A stretch of 64,000 nucleotides of DNA from Tissierellales bacterium (GTDB taxonomy: Bacteria > Bacillota > Clostridia > Tissierellales > Sedimentibacteraceae): NCBI GenBank assembly GCA_018433765.1, contig JAHDQO010000001.1:310001-374000 (forward strand), read 5' to 3'. Below the pieces are notes generated by a model. The model had not been told where the DNA came from and made no database searches. It was given only the letters and a program-made list of their open reading frames with translations. Below are positions 33,644 to 40,906 of this stretch, one piece after another. Both the position numbers and the translations under genes were made by a program. Each line of letters begins with the position of its first letter. Positions within the stretch are counted from its first letter, which is position 1.

Positions 33644-33672
33644 TTGACAAAATAATAAAAAATAGTTATTAT
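33644..33672 (+). promoter_or_regulatory. Promoter of the YheO-like regulator operon
   Basis: Exact TTGACA, a 17-base spacer and TATTAT. The transcript would start near 33679, at the perfect palindrome AGATTTGCAAATCT (33681-33694), leaving a 230-base leader. Confidence 0.7.
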
Positions 33673-33705
33673 GATAATAAAGATTTGCAAATCTTGTCAA
33701 CGATA

Positions 33706-33869
33706 ATAGTATAGTATCTAAACAATTTTTAAATAAATTTTAGTTTAATGTGATTAGAGATGAGATAAAAATTTTACAAAGATAGTATAGATGCTAAACA
33801 AAATAAGATATTTTAGTATTTTCAAAGGTATAGATAAAAATTTTTATGAAAATAGTATAGATGCTAAAC
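33706..33869 (+). repeat. Three direct repeats (ATAGTATAGATGCTAAAC) in the regulator leader
   Basis: 18-base copies at 33706-33723 (ATAGTATAGTATCTAAAC), 33782-33799 and 33852-33869 (both ATAGTATAGATGCTAAAC). Spacing is 76 and 70 bases, near seven helical turns. The last two are preceded by a shared GATAAAAATTTT block, so the repeating unit is about 35 bases or more. They lie downstream of the predicted transcription start, so they could act as DNA operators for the adjacent regulator or as leader-RNA modules. Confidence 0.75.
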
Positions 33870-33907
33870 TAAAAAATATTAAACATGTTTAATTTATGAG
33901 GGTAGTT

Positions 33908-34558
33908 ATGAACAAAATAGTTGAAGCTTTTATTCCTATAGTTGATTTCTTAGCTGAGATGATGGGTGAAGATACGGAAGTTGCTTTACATGACTTAGAA
34001 GATTTAGACCGTTCTATTGTAAGAATAAAAAATAATCATATAAGTGGTAGAAAGGAAGGAGGACCTGCAACTGATCTTGCACTTAAAATCGTGAAGCAGG
34101 CAGAATATAAACACACCAATAATATGATTAATTACGTAAGCATGTCAAAAACAGGTAATATATTAAAATCCAGTACATTTATAATAAGAGATAAAAATAA
34201 AAAAGCAGTAGGTATGATTTGTATAAATACAGATTGTCAAAAAATGTTTACAATGAAGAAAATTGTAGATGAATATTTAAAGTTTTTTAATACAGAAGAT
34301 ACACAAGTGAATGTAGTTGAACGATTAAGTCATTCACCCGAAGATGTAACATTAGAAAGTATTTACAAAATAATATCACAAATAGGAATAAATCCTGAAA
34401 GAATGAGCCAAGATGAAAAGATTGAAGCAGTGAAACTTCTCAACGAGCAAGGAGTATTTCTTCTTAAAGGAGCAGTCAGCAGTGTGGCTGATGCATTAAA
34501 AGTAAGTCAACCCACTGTTTATAGATATTTAACGATAATAAAGAAAGAAGGTAACTAA
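33908..34558 (+). CDS. YheO/DauR-type transcriptional regulator (PAS-like plus HTH)
   Basis: 216 residues from ATG 33908 (GAGGG site); an ATG at 33896 is in frame but overlaps that site. The N-terminal YheO PAS-like domain is clear (DTEVALHDLEDLDRSIVRIKN; GRKEGGPATDLAL). The C-terminal HTH reads SVADALKVSQPTVYRYL at about 194-210. A DauR member of the family controls D-arginine catabolism in Pseudomonas, and others control amino-acid or sulfur-compound catabolism. Its stop codon abuts the RidA start, so it is the first gene of the operon it likely controls. Confidence 0.87.
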   Translation: MNKIVEAFIPIVDFLAEMMGEDTEVALHDLEDLDRSIVRIKNNHISGRKEGGPATDLALKIVKQAEYKHTNNMINYVSMSKTGNILKSSTFIIRDKNKKAVGMICINTDCQKMFTMKKIVDEYLKFFNTEDTQVNVVERLSHSPEDVTLESIYKIISQIGINPERMSQDEKIEAVKLLNEQGVFLLKGAVSSVADALKVSQPTVYRYLTIIKKEGN

Positions 34559-34942
34559 ATGAATGAAACTATTAGTACAACCAAAGCACCTGCAGCAATA
34601 GGTCCTTATTCTCAAGGAGTAAAAGCAGGAAATTTTATTTATGTATCTGGACAACTTCCAATTAATGTAAAAACAAAAGAATTTGTGTCAAAAGATTCAG
34701 TTAAAGAACAGACAGAACAATCAATTAAAAATATTAAGGCAATATTAAATAAAGCAGGTTATGAATTAACTAATGTAATAAAGACTACAGTATTTTTATC
34801 AGATATGAGTAATTTTAAAGATATGAATGAAATTTATGCTAAATATTTTAAAGTAAATTGTCCTGCAAGAGCAGCATTTGAAGTGGCAAAGTTACCTCTT
34901 GATGCACTTGTAGAAATAGAAGCAGTAGCATATAAGGATTAG
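34559..34942 (+). CDS. ridA: RidA-family enamine/imine deaminase
   Basis: 127 residues with the archetypal motifs APAAIGPYSQGVKAG at the start and CPARAAFEVAKLPLDALVEIEAVA at the end, including the carboxylate-binding arginine and the C-terminal glutamate of true RidA enzymes. It starts directly after the regulator stop. The next gene encodes a C-S lyase whose reaction yields 2-aminoacrylate, the classic RidA substrate, so the functional pairing is strong. Confidence 0.94.
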   Translation: MNETISTTKAPAAIGPYSQGVKAGNFIYVSGQLPINVKTKEFVSKDSVKEQTEQSIKNIKAILNKAGYELTNVIKTTVFLSDMSNFKDMNEIYAKYFKVNCPARAAFEVAKLPLDALVEIEAVAYKD

Positions 34943-35003
34943 GGTGTTATTTACTATACTTTAAGTATAGATAAAATAAAAAAATATATAGGAGATGATT
35001 ATA

Positions 35004-36695
35004 ATGAAATACGATTTAGACAGAATCGTTGACCGTAAAAGTACTAACAGTGCTAAATGGGAATTTGGAACAATTATAAATCCAAAGGTTGATGCAGATA
35101 CTCTTCCACTTTGGGTAGCTGATATGGACTTTGCATGTGCAAAACCTATTCAAGATGCAATTAAGAAAAGAGTTGATAGAGAAATATTTGGGTACAGTGT
35201 ACATGCAACTGGAGAATATTTCAGAGCCGCATGTTCATGGATGCAGAGAAGATTTAATTGGTATGTTAAATCAGGAGACATTTTTATTAGTCCGGGAGTT
35301 GTTCCAGCAATTAGTAATTTAATAAAATGTTTTTCCGAAGAAGGTGATGGGATCATTATACAAAGACCTGTATATTATCCTTTCACAACTAGTATAGAAA
35401 ATAATAAAAGAGTAGTAGTAAATAATGCATTAATAAATAATGATGGATATTATACAATGGACTTTGACGATTTAGAAAAAAAAGCAAAAGATCCTAATAA
35501 TAAAATGATGGTCTTGTGTTCTCCACATAATCCAGTAGGAAGAGTTTGGAAAGAAGAAGAACTGAAAAAAGTAGGTGAAATTTGTCTTGAAAACGATGTC
35601 GTTTTGGTATCAGATGAAATTCACTATGACATAGTTAGAAAAAATGTAAAACATACTATACTTGCTTCACTTTTTCCAGAGGAAGATAGAATCATAACAT
35701 GTACAGCTCCTAGTAAATCATTTAATCTTGCAGGTATGCACACATCACATATAATCATCAAAAATAAAAAATATAAAGAAAAATGGAATGAGGTTGTAGG
35801 CATGGGTATGCTGTCTCCACTTTCTATATGTGCTGTTCAAGCAGCTTTTGATGAAAGCGAAGATTGGTTAGATCAAGTAAATGATTATATTGATGGTAAT
35901 ATGCAATATATAAAAGAATTTTTGGACAAGTATCTTCCAAAAGCTAAATATGTTCCTGCAGAGGGTACTTATCTTGCGTGGATAGATTTAGAGGCTTATG
36001 GTGTAGGTGGAGAAGAACTTGATAAGTTAATGATAGAAGATGCAAAAGTACTACTTGATGGCGGTTCAATGTTTGGACCAGAGGGTAAATATTTTCAGCG
36101 AATAAATACTGCTTGTCCTAGAAGTATACTTCACGAGTGCTTAGTGAGAATGGCAAACACAATGAATAAAATACATGTAGGTGATGAAGTAAGAAATTTT
36201 ACTTATGATACACCTTGGGAAAAAGGTATTGATTTTAAATCTAAACTTGATAAGAAAACTTATCTTGTATTTCTAAGATATTATGGCTGTACTCTTTGTC
36301 AAGTAGATATTACAGAGTTTATACAAAGATATAAAGAATTTACAGGTAAAAATTGCCAGTTATTTGTAGTTTTGCAAAGTGCTGCTGAGACAATAAACAA
36401 GCAAGTTAAAAAAGAGGATATACCATATGACATTATCTGTGATCCTAGTCAAGAATTATATAAGTTATATAATCTAAATACTGCTTATAGTCAAATGGGT
36501 ATGGCATCAGAAAAAGTATTAGAAAAGGGAATAAAAGCTATGAAATTAGGTATACAGCATGGAGAATATGAAGGAAATGAACTTCAATTACCAGCAGTAT
36601 TCTTATTCAATAAGAAAGGTCAGGCTGAATTTGTTCATTACGGTACTGATGCAGGTGATATTCCAAGTGTTGATACAATGCTAGAGAAATTATAA
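35004..36695 (+). CDS. PatB/MalY-type cysteine-S-conjugate beta-lyase fused to a redoxin domain
   Basis: 563 residues. Residues 1 to about 390 are a fold-type-I PLP enzyme of the MalY/PatB class: LPLWVADMDF near 33, CSPHNPVGRVW, SDEIHYD and APSKSFNLAG with PLP lysine K238. This class cleaves C-S bonds of cystathionine or cysteine conjugates to thiol, ammonia and pyruvate. Residues about 395-563 form an AhpC/TSA-redoxin-like domain with a CTLC motif (C429, C432) after a strand (TYLVFLRYYG). Such a fusion is unusual and could trap or oxidise the released thiol/sulfide. ATG 35004 is used; ATG 34995 overlaps the GGAG site. Confidence 0.85.
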   Translation: MKYDLDRIVDRKSTNSAKWEFGTIINPKVDADTLPLWVADMDFACAKPIQDAIKKRVDREIFGYSVHATGEYFRAACSWMQRRFNWYVKSGDIFISPGVVPAISNLIKCFSEEGDGIIIQRPVYYPFTTSIENNKRVVVNNALINNDGYYTMDFDDLEKKAKDPNNKMMVLCSPHNPVGRVWKEEELKKVGEICLENDVVLVSDEIHYDIVRKNVKHTILASLFPEEDRIITCTAPSKSFNLAGMHTSHIIIKNKKYKEKWNEVVGMGMLSPLSICAVQAAFDESEDWLDQVNDYIDGNMQYIKEFLDKYLPKAKYVPAEGTYLAWIDLEAYGVGGEELDKLMIEDAKVLLDGGSMFGPEGKYFQRINTACPRSILHECLVRMANTMNKIHVGDEVRNFTYDTPWEKGIDFKSKLDKKTYLVFLRYYGCTLCQVDITEFIQRYKEFTGKNCQLFVVLQSAAETINKQVKKEDIPYDIICDPSQELYKLYNLNTAYSQMGMASEKVLEKGIKAMKLGIQHGEYEGNELQLPAVFLFNKKGQAEFVHYGTDAGDIPSVDTMLEKL

Positions 36696-36708
36696 GGAGG
36701 TAAAGAAA

Positions 36709-37491
36709 ATGAAATATAAAAGAGTTATACTTATGTATTTTTCACCAACAGGTACTACAAAGAAAACATTAGAAAATATAGCTAAAGGATTAGATGCAGA
36801 ACAAATAGAACATTTAGACTTAACTGATTTTGATAAAAGATGGGAAAGAAGAACTTTTGAAAAAGACGAATTGGTTCTTTTTGGAATGCCTGTTTATTCT
36901 GGAAGAATGGCACCTCCTGCAAAAGAGATATTCAACAGAACAACTGCAAACGATACTCTGTGTGTACCAATAGTGGTATACGGTAATAGAGCCTATGATG
37001 ATGCATTATTAGAACTTAAAAATGGAGCTGAAAGATGCGGCTTTAAAACAATTGCTGCAGCTGCTTTTGTAGCAGAGCATTCATTTAAAAATGGCATTGG
37101 GGAGGGAAGACCTGATGAAAAAGACACTGAGAAGCAAATAGAATTTGGCAAAATGGTAGAAGAAAAAGCTTTAAAATTAACAGATCTTAATACTGCAGAT
37201 GTAATAGTACCCGGCAATTTTCCATATAAATTTACAGCGGACATACCAATATCTCCAACAGCTGATGACAAATGTAAAAACTGCGGCAAATGTGCTGAGT
37301 TATGTCCAATGAAAGCTATAGACCCTAATAATCCAAAAATAACAGATAACTTTAGATGTATTTTATGCTATAGATGCATAATTAACTGTCCTGAAGGAGC
37401 AAGAGATGTAAGAGTTCCACAGTTTAAGGAACAAATAAAATTCCTTGCAGTTACAGCACAACAAAGAAAAGAACCTGAAATGTTTATTTAA
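36709..37491 (+). CDS. Flavodoxin-ferredoxin fusion (EFR1-like)
   Basis: 260 residues. The N-terminal flavodoxin-like fold has the FMN phosphate loop FSPTGTTKK (near 11-19) and GMPVYSGRMAPPA. The C-terminal part carries two 4Fe-4S motifs, CKNCGKCAELCP (about 186-197) and CILCYRCIINCP (about 215-226). It should pass electrons between ferredoxin/flavin pools in the cytoplasm. It starts 13 bases after the lyase-redoxin gene, so it may supply reducing power to the redoxin's cysteines (inference). Confidence 0.9.
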   Translation: MKYKRVILMYFSPTGTTKKTLENIAKGLDAEQIEHLDLTDFDKRWERRTFEKDELVLFGMPVYSGRMAPPAKEIFNRTTANDTLCVPIVVYGNRAYDDALLELKNGAERCGFKTIAAAAFVAEHSFKNGIGEGRPDEKDTEKQIEFGKMVEEKALKLTDLNTADVIVPGNFPYKFTADIPISPTADDKCKNCGKCAELCPMKAIDPNNPKITDNFRCILCYRCIINCPEGARDVRVPQFKEQIKFLAVTAQQRKEPEMFI

Positions 37492-37510
37492 TACCTTTTC
37501 AATTAGCAGA

Positions 37511-37541
37511 CAAAGAGGTAGTTAACTACTCTACCTCTTTG
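37511..37541 (+). terminator. Stem-loop between the flavodoxin and permease genes
   Basis: An 11-bp perfect stem (CAAAGAGGTAG and its complement) with a 9-base loop and no U tract. More likely an mRNA-processing or stability element, or a weak attenuator, than a full stop. Confidence 0.5.
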
Positions 37542-37572
37542 AATAAAAAAATAATTTAAAAGGAGGACTATT

Positions 37573-38907
37573 ATGTCTACTAATGTTTCAACAAAAAATT
37601 TGCGAAAATCTCTAGGACGTAAAGAACTATTTTCAGTAGCTATTGGACAAATTATTGGTGCAGGAATTATGGCATTGACAGGAGTAGCTATTGCAATGAC
37701 AGGACGCTCAGCTAATTTATCATTTATGCTGGCGGCAGTAGCTGTTATAGGATTAACTATTCCAATGATATTTATAACAAGTTCAGTAAGGTTAAGGGGA
37801 GGTCAATATACACAAGCGGCCGTATTTGTTAATGAGAAATTTGCAGGGATGTATATGATTATCTATATTGTATCAAATATTTCTATAGCAATGTATGCAA
37901 TTTCTTTTGCTGATTATTTCTTTGCACTTGTACCTTCTATACCTCCAAGATTAATTTCTATAATTGTCTTGACTCTAGTATTTATTATTAATTTCTTTGG
38001 AGTTAAAGGTGCAGCAAAGCTTCAGACGGTTATGGTAGTAGTTCTTGCAGCAGCCCTTGCAGCATTTACAGGTTTTGGAGTTTCAAAAATTCAGCCTGGA
38101 TATTTTCAAAATCCCGGATTTATGACTGCTGGAATTAAAGGTTTATTAACTGCAATGGCATTGTTAACGTTTGCAACAGGAGGTGCAACAGTAATACTTA
38201 ATCTTAGTGCAGAAGCTAAGAATCCCAAAAAAGATATTCCTTTTGTTTTAATAGTTTCAACCCTTGCAGTTGCAGGTGTTTATGCTCTTATGAGTACTGT
38301 TGCAGCAGGCGTGCTTCCTGTTGGACAAGTTGCAGGAAAACCTTTGACTCTTGTAGCAGAAACAATTTTGCCTACATGGTTATATATATTTTTTATAGTA
38401 GGTGGTGCAATGTTTGCACTTATAACAACACTTAATGCAACAGTAAGCTGGGTAACAAAGCCAATAATGCAAGCATGTGTCGATAATTGGTTTCCACAAT
38501 CTCTTGCTAAATTACATCCTAAATATAATACACCTTATAAGTTATTAATAATATTTTATATTGTTGGTTTAATACCAATAATAACAGGACTTGATATAGA
38601 ATACATTGCTAACTTTGCTTTATTACTTATGTACATTAATGGTTTGATTATAGGTGTAGGATGTTTTAGACTTCCTAAACTTTTTCCTAAACAATGGGAA
38701 AATTCACCCTTCCATATGAGTAGATTTTGGTTCTATTTACTAAATATAATTTCATTAATGGTTGTAGCACTTCAAGTAGTTTTAATGGCAGATAATCTTG
38801 ATACAATCGGATTAATTGGAAATGTAGGAGTTATGATATTTGCTGTAATATTTGGAGTTGTGAGAAGTAAAAAAGTAAATATGGAAGTAAGTGTAGAAAA
38901 TGAATAA
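37573..38907 (+). CDS. APC-superfamily amino acid permease
   Basis: 444 residues with about 12 hydrophobic helices. The first helix has the APC substrate-binding glycine motif (IGQIIGAGIMALTG), and helix 6 the FATGGATVI-type segment. No N-terminal regulatory domain. The gene follows the RidA/C-S lyase/flavodoxin genes and is likely the importer for the sulfur amino acid or conjugate they degrade. Strong AAAAGGAGG site. Substrate assignment is inference from context. Confidence 0.9.
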   Translation: MSTNVSTKNLRKSLGRKELFSVAIGQIIGAGIMALTGVAIAMTGRSANLSFMLAAVAVIGLTIPMIFITSSVRLRGGQYTQAAVFVNEKFAGMYMIIYIVSNISIAMYAISFADYFFALVPSIPPRLISIIVLTLVFIINFFGVKGAAKLQTVMVVVLAAALAAFTGFGVSKIQPGYFQNPGFMTAGIKGLLTAMALLTFATGGATVILNLSAEAKNPKKDIPFVLIVSTLAVAGVYALMSTVAAGVLPVGQVAGKPLTLVAETILPTWLYIFFIVGGAMFALITTLNATVSWVTKPIMQACVDNWFPQSLAKLHPKYNTPYKLLIIFYIVGLIPIITGLDIEYIANFALLLMYINGLIIGVGCFRLPKLFPKQWENSPFHMSRFWFYLLNIISLMVVALQVVLMADNLDTIGLIGNVGVMIFAVIFGVVRSKKVNMEVSVENE

Positions 38908-39031
38908 AAGCCCTTACATTCTATAAGGACTTTAATGGTAGTGAACCCGTAGTTTCCCTGGAAAGTTGCTATGGGTTTTCTTACAATATATGGTATCATA
39001 AAGATGAATTGTTGTAAAGTGAACAAAAAAT
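38908..39031 (+). terminator. Terminator region after the permease
   Basis: The main hairpin is at 38944-38983: AACCCGTAG and CTATGGGTT arms with an inner TTTCC/GGAAA pair and a TTTTCTT tail. A weaker CCTTA-CATTCTA-TAAGG hairpin lies before it at about 38912-38928. Confidence 0.6.
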
Positions 39032-39300
39032 AAAAAGCTATTTTATAGCTTTTCAGATTGTTGACAAAGTCAACAAGATGATAGGCTTTTGAGAAACTTT
39101 TTATTTGTAACTCGACTCCTTTCAGTCGCTGAGTAAGTTCGAAGAGCTAAATCAAAGATTTAGATTCTCACTTAAGTTCGAGGCGTGCCGAAAGCGAGTA
39201 AGCGGAGCGTATATAGAAATACGTGAGCATTCTCGATTGAGGCAACAACGATGAAATTCGAGTTTGTCAATAGCCTAAAAAGCTATTTTATAGCTTTTTA
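39032..39300. ncRNA. Structured intergenic element flanked by identical hairpins
   Basis: Direct copies of the palindrome AAAAAGCTATTTTATAGCTT open (39032-39053) and close (39278-39299) a roughly 220-base interval. Inside, TTGACAAA (39061-39068) can pair with TTTGTCAA (39263-39270), closing a domain. That domain contains a CTAAATC-AAA-GATTTAG hairpin (39147-39163), a GC-rich core (GTGCCGAAAGCGAGTAAGCG) and a CGTAT-ATAGAA-ATACG hairpin (39208-39222). Long-range closure plus local hairpins suggests a folded RNA or a mobile, non-coding repeat. No open reading frame fits. I associate similar GCGGAGCGTA...GTGAGCAT sequences with other clostridial intergenic regions, but this is unverified. Confidence 0.5.
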
Positions 39301-39589
39301 TTTTTGTTGGTTATTGTCGCTTGTTTTGGTAAAATAAGTTATACAGTCTTTGAATATAATGATAGCTATTTAAAAAATATAAATATAGGCAGTTTTTAAG
39401 ATATTTAGATTCACTACTCGTTATAGTCATTCTAGCGAAGCGGAGTTGAAGAATCTTGTATGTGCTATTAAAAGCAAAATTTTGACAATCAACTGTAGTG
39501 ATAGAACTTAATGTATAAACATAAGTAATATCAATGGTTTGATATTTTACAACCGTCTATTTAATATGAATATTAAAGGAGTAAAAAAT
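39301..39589. other. Intergenic stretch before the HExxH gene
   Basis: AT-rich sequence holding repeat family D (39426-39457, minus) and otherwise nothing I recognise. It ends with AAAGGAG before ATG 39590. Confidence 0.4.
39426..39457 (-). repeat. Interspersed repeat family D, copy 2 (reverse orientation)
   Basis: The minus strand reads AAGATTCTTCAACTCCGCTT then CGCTAGAATGAC, a diverged copy of 15036-15073. Confidence 0.65.
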
Positions 39590-40462
39590 ATGAAAGTAGA
39601 ACTAAATTTTATAACACAAGAAGATGCTAAAAGAATAATATCTACAGAAGATAATTATATAAAAAAGTTAACAGATAAAGAAATAGAGCTAAGAATGTTT
39701 GGTGAAACTAATATATCAAAAGTAAAATACTTAAACTCTTTAAAAGATTCTACACTTAATTGGAATGAAAACGATATAAATAGAATAAAAAAAATATTTA
39801 AATCTATAAATAAGAATATAAAAGAAATTATTGAGAATGACTCATATGAAATTAAGCTAATAAAAACAAATGGAAAAGATGAATGGAATTCTGCTTATAC
39901 GAGGGATGATTATATTTTCATACCTCAGAAAAAAGTATCAACATACACAGATTCAAAATTTGAAAGGCTACTAGTACATGAGATATTTCATATAATAAGT
40001 AGAAAAGACAAAAAAATTAGAAAAGCTTTATATGAAATATTAGGATATAATTTGATCCAAAATATTGAAATAAAAGAAATTATAAATAAAAAAATATTAA
40101 CAAATCCAGATACTGTAGGAAAATGGTGTACAGCCACAGGTGAATATAATCAAACGAAAATAAAAGTTACTCCAATAGTAGCTTTGAAAGATAATTTAAA
40201 TATTATAGAATCTAAGTTAGACATTGTTAATAGCATAGATATATTATTTTTAAAAATAGAAAATAATTGTGGAATAGAACTAATACCTGCCAAAGATATC
40301 AAAATTGATGAAAAAACTGTATTTAGAATTAATGGGAGAATAGAACATCCAGAAGAGATAATAGCTGAATATTTTGTTGAGATTGTTCTTGATAAAAATT
40401 ATACAAAAGATGATTATAAAGGAGAAATGTATAGAATATTAATAAATAAGGGAGATGATTAA
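39590..40462 (+). CDS. HExxH-motif putative metalloprotein, function unknown
   Basis: 290 residues from ATG 39590 (AAAGGAG site); the frame extends to 39539 but without a ribosome site. LLVHEIFHIISR supplies an HExxH zinc motif (H130, E131, H134), and HPEEIIAEYF near 264 is a plausible third-ligand helix, as in gluzincin-type enzymes. No signal peptide or membrane segment is seen, so it is probably cytoplasmic. The N-terminal 100 residues are lysine-rich and not recognised. The next gene starts at the following base. Confidence 0.6.
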   Translation: MKVELNFITQEDAKRIISTEDNYIKKLTDKEIELRMFGETNISKVKYLNSLKDSTLNWNENDINRIKKIFKSINKNIKEIIENDSYEIKLIKTNGKDEWNSAYTRDDYIFIPQKKVSTYTDSKFERLLVHEIFHIISRKDKKIRKALYEILGYNLIQNIEIKEIINKKILTNPDTVGKWCTATGEYNQTKIKVTPIVALKDNLNIIESKLDIVNSIDILFLKIENNCGIELIPAKDIKIDEKTVFRINGRIEHPEEIIAEYFVEIVLDKNYTKDDYKGEMYRILINKGDD

Positions 40463-40747
40463 ATGAGATTATCTAAATTAACTAATATTGGTGTAGAGTT
40501 AGAAAGACTTTTAAATGACGTAGGCATAAACGATTCTAAAGAATTAATGAAAATAGGGAGTGTAGAAGCAACATATAAATTAAATTTAATAGATGAGGCA
40601 TGTTTTAACAAATTATATGCTATAGAAGGAGCTATACAAAATGTGCGATGGTATAAAATGCCAAGAGAATATAGAGAAGAATTAAAAGAAGAGTACTTAA
40701 AAAGAATTTCAGAATATCAAAACACGAGTATCATAAATAAAAAGTAA
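40463..40747 (+). CDS. TfoX C-terminal-domain-like small protein
   Basis: 94 residues that match the helical TfoX/Sxy C-terminal domain: LSKLTNIGVELERLL, a GINDSKELMKIG segment and a closing YAIEGAIQNVRWYKMP. The helix-hairpin-helix-like GI..SKEL..IG resembles nucleic-acid-binding or protein-contact elements. In many Firmicutes this domain occurs alone, without the N-terminal TfoX part. Directly adjacent to the HExxH gene with no gap. Confidence 0.75.
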   Translation: MRLSKLTNIGVELERLLNDVGINDSKELMKIGSVEATYKLNLIDEACFNKLYAIEGAIQNVRWYKMPREYREELKEEYLKRISEYQNTSIINKK

Positions 40748-40767
40748 TAATTTTATTTCTAAACAGC

Positions 40768-40796
40768 TTGATAAAATTTCATACAACGAGTATAAT
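40768..40796 (+). promoter_or_regulatory. Promoter of the duplicated secreted-protein gene
   Basis: TTGATA, a 17-base spacer and exact TATAAT. The transcript (from about 40803) carries a 13-bp leader hairpin at 40827-40864 (AACTTGAACATTT arms) before the ribosome site. Confidence 0.7.
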
Positions 40797-40906
40797 TACA
40801 TAGATGTCCAATAAAAGGAAACTATAAACTTGAACATTTTCCAAAGAGAGTAAATGTTCAAGTTATATATTTTATACAATATATTTTACTTAAGGAGGAA
40901 ATTCAC

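Noticed and set aside
33706-33869. Leader repeats as a CRISPR array
   Set aside because: Only three 18-base copies, one diverged, no cas genes, and partly repeated spacers; better read as operator or leader modules.
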